Assembly (NCBI GenBank): GCA_903885895.1
Contig: CAISKC010000014.1
Location: forward strand, 1 to 10,524
Direction of reading: 5' to 3'
Source of the DNA: an uncultured Legionella sp.
Lineage (GTDB): Bacteria; Pseudomonadota; Gammaproteobacteria; Legionellales; Legionellaceae
Length of the DNA stretch: 10,524 nucleotides
The position numbers and the translations under genes are program-made. The notes under the pieces are model-generated. The model was not told where the DNA came from and searched no databases. It saw only the letters and a program-made list of their open reading frames with translations. The stretch's first letter is position 1. The number at the start of each line of letters is the position of its first letter. This document shows, piece after piece, positions 5,756 through 10,524 of this stretch.

Positions 5756-7020
5756 TAAAAATTGGTCGTAGCTAATTGTCGTGCCATAGGAGCAATCGCT
5801 GCCAGCTCCAGGGCTCGTTGAGTCTCCACCCACGCTTGAACAGGCGAACCATCCCAGCCTAACAGTACCGTAACACCGGGTAACTCACCAATAATATCCA
5901 GTTCCGGATTACTATCTTTTCTAGCGGAAACAAAATACACATGGTGGGAATCTCGTGATTTTTGTGGCGTCTTGGCGGCAAGAAATGATTCGGGATATGT
6001 CTCAGCTGCAACGACCGCTTTTATCATTTCTAACGTAGATTTCTGCTCAATATAACTACAGGACAAGCGCAATCCTGCAAATCCTACCAACTCTCCATTG
6101 ACCACGACATAATCTTGGTCATGTCGTTGCAATTCTTTTAACCAATGATGCATATCTTTGGGATTCGTAAAACTGACAAATTCAAAATCATAACGTGCTC
6201 GATGAATAGCTTGCGCATCGAATTTGCTCAGACTGGAATAAACGCGACCAAAGTCAGGATTAGATGTTTGCCAAATCTGATTAAATTCGTCAACAGTTAA
6301 AGTGACGTTCATGTCTTGTTTAATAAGAGCTACCATCCTCTCATCAAACACAGACTCTTCCATCGTGCGCATTTTTAATTGATAAATATAGCCGTTGGGG
6401 GCTTCTTCCTGCTCGGTCAACAACCTCGCAATTTGGGGCACGATCTCCGCCATATCAGCGCTAACATTCTGCTGACTAACCAATGTAACCAATGCAACCA
6501 CTGCTTTTCCGCGGTCTTGTTGCACCACATCACCCAAACTCATAACAATCGTATTTTGAGTTGGTCGAATAGGAACATACGAGGCAACCCATGCATGATA
6601 ATGTCGCGCATCTAATCCAGGATTGTGAAAACTAAAATTGGTAAATTCATCAATTTTTTGCATTAACGATGTAAAAGAAACAATCGCTCTTGGCGCTTCG
6701 ACACTCGCTATGCAGGGATAGGCACGGCGCACAGCATCGATGTAATCTTCTTCGGTTTCATCAGCTACCTGCATGATAAACAACGACGTATCTGATACTC
6801 GCCCTTCCATATCAAGGTTCGTAATACCATGATAGATACTGGCAAGCTCAATGAATTTTTCCGGTTCATCTTCTTTCGTGGCCAGTAACAATACTTTGAT
6901 CTGAGTATGTTGTATTTGATTCAATGCAGCCAGCATCGCTTCAAAACTCAAACCAGTACCTTCTTCAATGACCGCATGCGCGCTCATCCACTGTTGTAGA
7001 GACATCACTGCTAGAATCAT
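5755..7020 (-). CDS. Hypothetical 421-aa protein, first gene of the queA unit
   Basis: I do not recognise this protein. It has no signal peptide and no clear membrane span, apart from short aliphatic runs such as IKVLLLAT and VVALVTLV, so it is probably cytoplasmic. It is rich in acidic stretches, has only two Cys, and shows no nucleotide-binding, protease or DNA-binding motif I can name. Two segments look vaguely alike: FTNFSFHNPGLDARHYHAW near residue 127, and FEFVSFTNPKDMHHWL near 278. An internal duplication is possible but weak. GGGGA seven bases before the ATG at 7020 supports the start. The stop overlaps the queA start as TAATG, so its translation probably feeds queA. A role in tRNA modification cannot be assumed from position alone; in host-associated relatives such orphan proteins are sometimes secreted effectors. 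Confidence 0.8.
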   Translation of the reverse strand: MILAVMSLQQWMSAHAVIEEGTGLSFEAMLAALNQIQHTQIKVLLLATKEDEPEKFIELASIYHGITNLDMEGRVSDTSLFIMQVADETEEDYIDAVRRAYPCIASVEAPRAIVSFTSLMQKIDEFTNFSFHNPGLDARHYHAWVASYVPIRPTQNTIVMSLGDVVQQDRGKAVVALVTLVSQQNVSADMAEIVPQIARLLTEQEEAPNGYIYQLKMRTMEESVFDERMVALIKQDMNVTLTVDEFNQIWQTSNPDFGRVYSSLSKFDAQAIHRARYDFEFVSFTNPKDMHHWLKELQRHDQDYVVVNGELVGFAGLRLSCSYIEQKSTLEMIKAVVAAETYPESFLAAKTPQKSRDSHHVYFVSARKDSNPELDIIGELPGVTVLLGWDGSPVQAWVETQRALELAAIAPMARQLATTNF

Positions 7021-7073
7021 ATATTATTCCCCAAATCAAAAATGGCCGAAGTCTAGCATAAAAAGGTATAAAG

Positions 7074-7523
7074 ATGAACTTAGTTACTGGCGCTTACCCT
7101 GCTACAGGACAACAAACGATTGATTTAACCGATTACCGTGGGCAATGGCTGATATTATATTTTTATCCTAAAGACGCAACCCCTGGTTGCACACGAGAAG
7201 GCCAGGATTTTCGGGATGCCTATGCGGATTTTGCAGCTTTAAAAGCTGAGATCATCGGCGTATCGCGTGACAGCGTTGCGTGTCATGAGCGCTTCAAACA
7301 GAAAGAACAATTCCCCTTTCCACTCATCAGTGATCCCGAAGAAACGTTATGTGAACAATTTGATGTCATCAAAAATAAAATGTTATACGGCAAATCCGTC
7401 CGTGGTATCGAACGCAGTACGTTTTTGATCAATCCGGAAGGCAGTATTCACTACGCATGGCGCAAGGTAAAAGTCGAGGGTCATGTCGCGGCAGTATATC
7501 AGAAATTATTATCATCTCTCTAA
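7074..7523 (+). CDS. bcp: Peroxiredoxin of the Bcp/PrxQ family
   Basis: Bcp/PrxQ enzymes are cytoplasmic thiol peroxidases that reduce hydrogen peroxide and organic peroxides. The signature LYFYPKDATPGCTREG is present, with the peroxidatic Cys39 in TPGC. The thioredoxin fold continues through EIIGVSRDS, FPLISDPEETLCEQFDV, and GIERSTFLINPEG containing the conserved Arg. The resolving Cys that many members carry five residues after the first is Gln44 here, so it would work as a 1-Cys enzyme or use Cys70 or Cys93. The 149 aa are slightly short of E. coli Bcp (156), and the usual APDF start is not recognisable, but a stop at 7059-7061 excludes a longer frame. AAAAGG precedes the ATG by seven bases. 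It diverges from the 421-aa gene by only 53 bases and overlaps the phosphatase gene end by 12. Confidence 0.93.
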   Translation: MNLVTGAYPATGQQTIDLTDYRGQWLILYFYPKDATPGCTREGQDFRDAYADFAALKAEIIGVSRDSVACHERFKQKEQFPFPLISDPEETLCEQFDVIKNKMLYGKSVRGIERSTFLINPEGSIHYAWRKVKVEGHVAAVYQKLLSSL

Positions 7524-8635
7524 TGAGTTAAATCTCCGTTTTTTAACCCCATTATCGTCTCTATCAAGATCTCGCGTATCATCATGCGCGAAGATTCGTA
7601 AATGCTCTGCGATCGTATCTCGCGCGTAATTCAACAATGGTAGCTTTTCTGCAGGCAGGTTGGTACCAACGATCTCTATTTGATTATCCGTCACGTTGTA
7701 ACATAAAAAACCTTTGGTAAAGTACGCACCGCCATCTAAATTAACATGGTTGGTACCTGATCGAACAGGGACAGCTGGCGCAGAACTTGCGCTGTCAGGT
7801 TCATCAATGATGTTATGCCCAACCACAACCAGATTGGAACGATGATCACGTACACCAGGTTGCGCAAATTCACGCACCCGTGCGCCTGTCAAATGTTGGA
7901 TTTGTTCGTCTGTAAATCCTTCCTCTTCGGCAATCAAACGATCGACTTCTACATCACTCAGCGGTAAATCAGAATGAACCACTATCACTGGCCGGTCTTC
8001 CGCAACTTTTATCATAAACGGCAGTGTTGCTACAAATTCTTGAGAAGCTTTGATTTCCGGCAGAAGTTCTGTAGAGAGGTCATCCTTTGCTATGAGTGCT
8101 TTGATGTAAGGAAATAACGCTAGGGTGTCTGCAAAAGAACGCGCATGTTTGTAACCAAAATTTTTAAAAGCATGGAATCGTTGATTTTGTGCTGGCGTAT
8201 TATCGGGACGGTTAAATATCCATGCACCGCCATTACCAATAAATGCGACCATTTTGTTCACGATAGACGCAACCTTTTTTTGGTCAAAAGTTGCTCTATG
8301 TTTGAACTCTTCAAAAGTAGCTAATATTTCCAAAAAATCCTGTTCATGATTACCGCGAATAGCATAAATTTTTGGTGCAGTCCCAGCAGGTGCTTGCGCA
8401 TTAGCCATCAGCAACTCCATGACTTGCTTACTCGTAGGGACAAGATCACCCGTTTCTGGATCACTATGGCACCACGATCCATGAGATCACCAGCAATAAT
8501 CAGGATGTCTTGGGGATTCAATCTAGCAAGTACCGCTTGCAACCCCCCTATTTCACCATGCACGTCACCAATAATATAAGTTTTTCCTAGCGCTTCTGGT
8601 TTAGGTATCACTAAGATATGATTTGAACCAGGCAT
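7512..8635 (-). pseudogene. Frameshifted PPP-type metallophosphoesterase
   Basis: Two minus-strand reading frames together encode one calcineurin-like (PPP-type) phosphoesterase, a two-metal enzyme that cleaves phosphate esters or dinucleotide polyphosphates. The first frame, from ATG 8635 (weak GGA upstream), has GDVHG at 23-27 and GDLMDRG at 49-55. It then runs into an unrelated tail, with TGA near 8408. The second frame reads SDPETGDLVPTSKQVMELL and continues to GNHE (95-98), a His in VIVVHSDLPL, VVGHN, and LDGGAYF near the C-terminus. The frames join at about 8462-8472. One missing base, or two extra, explains it: adding one base gives a clean 374 codons plus stop. No alternative start would restore activity, since the metal ligands are split between the frames. 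It is a disrupted gene or a sequencing error. The fold recalls ApaH/PrpE-type enzymes and phosphatase effectors, but the substrate is unknown. Confidence 0.85.
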
Positions 8636-8665
8636 ATTCAATCCAAAAAATAGAGACTATGCTTT

Positions 8666-8671
8666 ATTATA
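8666..8671 (-). promoter_or_regulatory. Candidate -10 box for the metallophosphoesterase gene
   Basis: The minus strand reads TATAAT, a perfect -10 hexamer, about 30 bases before the ATG at 8635. No convincing -35 lies 16-18 bases upstream. In AT-rich sequence a lone hexamer is weak evidence, but its distance from the start codon is suitable. Confidence 0.3.
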
Positions 8672-8701
8672 GAACATCTTTTAATTTTTTGGTGGATAAA
8701 G

Positions 8702-8738
8702 CAAAGCGTGCCCACCAGAACAGTGGCACACGACTTTG
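8702..8738 (-). terminator. Intrinsic-type terminator after the APC transporter gene
   Basis: CAAAG-CGTGCCCAC (8702-8715) pairs with GTGGCACACG-A-CTTTG (8723-8738) around the 7-base loop 8716-8722. This makes a stem of about 14 bp with two bulged bases and a G-U pair. On the minus strand it starts six bases after the antiporter stop and is followed by CTTTATCC, a partly U-rich tail. It would separate the antiporter transcript from the phosphatase gene. Confidence 0.55.
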
Positions 8739-8744
8739 AAGAGA

Positions 8745-10040
8745 CTAGGCCTGTAAGGCGGCGTTACGCAATTGCTTACGGTACCATAAGCAATAGACCG
8801 GAACACCGCTTAGAACAAACAAAGATGCAACGCTTAAAGTCAGCGCAGAGGTTTGTGAAATGATCCAACCACAAAACAGCAAAGCACCGAGACTATACGT
8901 CCAATGATACCATGCCAATTTTTGCGTTAAGAGCAATTTTAAATAAGCCAATACACACATCAAATATACAAATAAAAACGCCACAACCGAGAAATCAATA
9001 ATATCCGTAATTTGCTGCGCGATATTGACGTTCATGGTTAAGACTAATAAAGGTAAAATACCCACCGCACTCGTTAACAAACCGAGCGCTGGCGCATTCG
9101 CGGCATTTTTTTGCGCAAAACCTTCCGGCATCAACTGATCTTCCGCCAAACCCAAGACGATTTGTCCGCTCGCTAACATCCAAGCATTCAACGTTCCTAC
9201 GCATGCCACAGATGCAATGATCGCAATCAAATAATGCCAATTTCCACCAAATAAATAATGACTGGCTACCACATAAGGCGCTTTAGCATTCGCCAAAACA
9301 TGTCCAGGAACCAAACCCATGATCCCAATATTACTCATCAAATATAACAAAGCGGTACATAAAGTCCCCAAAATGATCGCTCGGGGAATCGTTTTACCGG
9401 GATTTTCAACAGAACCGGCTGGCGTAGTGGCCGTCTCCAACCCAATAAATCCCCATAACGTCAGCAGTACAACTTGTGACAATTTCGAAGAAAGCGGTAA
9501 TACCGCAATATCTGGCACGACGGAAAAATTGTCACGATTGAAATAAAAAATCGCGAGCAATGGCAATACAAATAAGGGGATAATCTTCAATATAGACAGG
9601 ATAAATTCCATTTCTCCCGCTGCTTGGATCCCTTTCAAATTCAAAACCGTAACCGCTAATAATAATAGGATCTCTAATATCAAATAGACCCATGGCGGCT
9701 GCGCGCCCAGAAATGGGCTAAGATAACTAATACTGGCAATGATCACCGCTGTGGTACTGACCCAAGAAATGATCCAGTAAGTCCAACCCGTGAAAAAACC
9801 GGGCGTTAAGCCAAACATAGCCTTAACATACACATGCGGACCACCAGTTCTAGGAAAACGTTGGCACAAACCCGCAAATACCAGGGCCAAACAAATCGCC
9901 CCCATACCAGAGACTAGCCACCCTAAAATGCTATATTCACCATAGGGCGCAAGACTCGCGGGCAACATAAATACCCCAGAGCCAATTTGACTTCCCATCA
10001 CAATGGCCAACACGGACCAAAAGCCTATTTTCTTTACCAT
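8745..10040 (-). CDS. APC-family amino-acid antiporter/permease, AdiC-like
   Basis: This is an inner-membrane transporter with about 12 hydrophobic segments over 431 residues. The GSQIGSGVFMLPASLA motif (16-31) is the unwound TM1 substrate loop of APC transporters. TLWGFIGLETATTPAGSVENP (194-214) and NAWMLASGQ (285-293) match the AdiC/PotE/CadB group, with Trp196 and Trp287 at the positions of AdiC Trp202 and Trp293. AdiC Asn22 and Asn101 appear as Gln18 and Thr, so the ligand need not be arginine or agmatine. Basic amino acid, diamine or general amino-acid exchange are all possible. An in-frame ATG at 10121 would add 27 residues but lies upstream of the promoter -10, so the ATG at 10040, with GGA five bases before it, was chosen. 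ATG at 10046 is an alternative. Transcribed alone, with its own promoter and terminator. Confidence 0.9.
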   Translation of the reverse strand: MVKKIGFWSVLAIVMGSQIGSGVFMLPASLAPYGEYSILGWLVSGMGAICLALVFAGLCQRFPRTGGPHVYVKAMFGLTPGFFTGWTYWIISWVSTTAVIIASISYLSPFLGAQPPWVYLILEILLLLAVTVLNLKGIQAAGEMEFILSILKIIPLFVLPLLAIFYFNRDNFSVVPDIAVLPLSSKLSQVVLLTLWGFIGLETATTPAGSVENPGKTIPRAIILGTLCTALLYLMSNIGIMGLVPGHVLANAKAPYVVASHYLFGGNWHYLIAIIASVACVGTLNAWMLASGQIVLGLAEDQLMPEGFAQKNAANAPALGLLTSAVGILPLLVLTMNVNIAQQITDIIDFSVVAFLFVYLMCVLAYLKLLLTQKLAWYHWTYSLGALLFCGWIISQTSALTLSVASLFVLSGVPVYCLWYRKQLRNAALQA

Positions 10041-10098
10041 ATGCATCCAATATATATCAGTAGATCCATTAAAGACCACAGATAGGTACAAAAAGCAT

Positions 10099-10107
10099 AT
10101 TATAACA
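10099..10107 (-). promoter_or_regulatory. Extended -10 promoter of the APC antiporter gene
   Basis: The minus strand reads TG-T-TATAAT across 10107-10099, a perfect -10 hexamer with the TGn extension, which lessens the need for a -35. No good -35 hexamer is seen 17 bases upstream. Transcription would start near 10092, giving a leader of about 50 bases. Its position also argues against the longer start of the antiporter. Confidence 0.6.
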
Positions 10108-10163
10108 CAAATTGTGCACAAAAGTACTTGATTTAAATCTGTATGATCTCTGAAATATCTAAT

Positions 10164-10180
10164 GTAGGTTGGGCCTCGGC
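10164..10180. repeat. Truncated copy of the GTAGGTTGGGCC palindrome arm
   Basis: The first 13 bases (GTAGGTTGGGCCT) are identical to the outer arm of the element at 86-109. The following TCGGGC has become CGGC, and the inner palindrome is absent. It ends one base before the stop codon of the POT transporter gene, so it lies in the 3' untranslated region of that gene. Its ability to form a hairpin is lost. Confidence 0.6.
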
Positions 10181-10181
10181 A

Positions 10182-10524
10182 CTAAGCTAACCGCAAACCC
10201 CGCCGCTGAAACCAGCGCTGCAATCCATATGCATTGAGTAACATCAAACCACCAAAACCTAGCATCACCATGCCCAAATACCAATAATAGGTTTGATAAA
10301 TCTCTAAACTCAGCAGAGGCGCAATTTTATAGGTGGGTAATGCGACCCAGTGCGCAATATATCCCGAACATAAACTCGATAAAGACGAAGCCAAATACCA
10401 AGCACCCATAGCAAAACCTAATATTCTGACATCGCAATACAAACCAATCATACTCAGACCAATGGCACTCACCCACAATTCAGCCAACGTGATACACACA
10501 TAAGTCAGGGCAAGATAACCAGCA
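10182..10524 (-). CDS. POT-family (PTR2) peptide transporter, C-terminal part
   Basis: The frame is open to the right edge of the window and stops with TAG at 10182-10184, giving about 113 visible residues. The segment AGYLALTYVCITLAELWVSA then IGLSMIGLYCDVRILGF matches the late helices of proton-coupled oligopeptide transporters, where a Glu precedes a helix ending in GLSM and an MG-W stretch (FAMGAWYLASSLSSLCSGYIA) follows. The last helix, YWYLGMVMLGFGGLMLLNA, leads into a basic tail, LQRWFQRRGLRLA. These MFS transporters import di- and tripeptides or similar compounds across the inner membrane with protons. A GTG at 10499 is not the real start, because similarity continues upstream. The exact subfamily cannot be judged from this fragment. 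It lies upstream of the antiporter gene in the same orientation, but the antiporter has its own promoter. Confidence 0.75.
   Translation of the reverse strand, partial: AGYLALTYVCITLAELWVSAIGLSMIGLYCDVRILGFAMGAWYLASSLSSLCSGYIAHWVALPTYKIAPLLSLEIYQTYYWYLGMVMLGFGGLMLLNAYGLQRWFQRRGLRLA

Noticed and set aside
5753..5833. Longer queA start adding 26 residues inside the upstream gene
   Set aside because: The extra residues have no match to the QueA N-terminus, while the ATG at 5755/5752 gives the family start and a TAATG junction.
6379..6615. Plus-strand open frame inside the 421-aa gene
   Set aside because: It has no recognisable motif and is fully covered by the longer gene with a good ribosome site and coupling to queA.
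8455..8475. Programmed ribosomal frameshift in the metallophosphoesterase
   Set aside because: There is no slippery heptamer, stop-codon-adjacent shift site or clear downstream pseudoknot; a mutation or sequencing error is simpler.
10041..10121. N-terminal extension of the APC transporter (hydrophobic, could be read as an extra membrane segment)
   Set aside because: It covers the extended -10 box at 10099-10107 and precedes the normal APC N-terminus; translation from there would need another promoter further upstream.

Overview
The window looks like chromosomal DNA from a gammaproteobacterium. The order queA - tgt position - yajC - secD - secF is the classic gammaproteobacterial arrangement, and all five are on the minus strand. 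Moderately AT-rich sequence, clusters of small dispersed palindromes, an AdiC-like amino-acid antiporter beside a peptide (POT) transporter, a poly-glutamine protein tail and a PPP-type phosphatase would fit a host-associated lineage such as the Legionellales. That placement is inference; no marker here proves it.

Layout. Positions 1-81 (+) carry the last 26 codons of a glutamine-rich protein. Four bases later comes a ~98-bp nested palindrome (86-183). Next is a 58-aa Cys-containing exported peptide (291-467, +) with its own promoter and ribosome binding site. Positions 468-749 hold no gene but three stem-loops or dispersed repeats. Then, on the minus strand, come secF, secD and yajC (750-3918), driven by a good promoter at 3978-4006. 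Upstream is a second minus-strand unit, 7020 to 4044: a 421-aa protein of unknown function, queA, and a shortened, apparently catalytically dead Tgt-like protein. These three are joined by TAATG and ATGA overlaps, so they look translationally coupled. A Bcp/PrxQ peroxiredoxin (7074-7523, +) is divergent from that unit and overlaps the tail of a frameshifted metallophosphoesterase (7512-8635, -). An APC-family antiporter (8745-10040, -) has a clear extended -10 promoter and a long terminator hairpin. The C-terminus of a POT-family peptide transporter runs off the right edge.

How the genes work together. YajC, SecD and SecF are the accessory complex of the Sec translocon and use the proton-motive force to complete protein export. 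QueA acts late in queuosine synthesis, converting preQ1 in tRNA to epoxyqueuosine. Tgt normally inserts the preQ1, but the gene in its place keeps the zinc site while losing the middle of the barrel and the catalytic aspartate. Either a full-length Tgt is encoded elsewhere or the pathway is decaying. The two transporters would import amino acids or short peptides or exchange amino acids for their decarboxylation products.

Most worth a second look are the mini-Tgt pseudoenzyme in operon with queA, the coupled unknown 421-aa gene, the CxCxxxCH exported peptide, the nested palindrome with a decayed partial copy at the other end of the window, and the frameshifted phosphatase.
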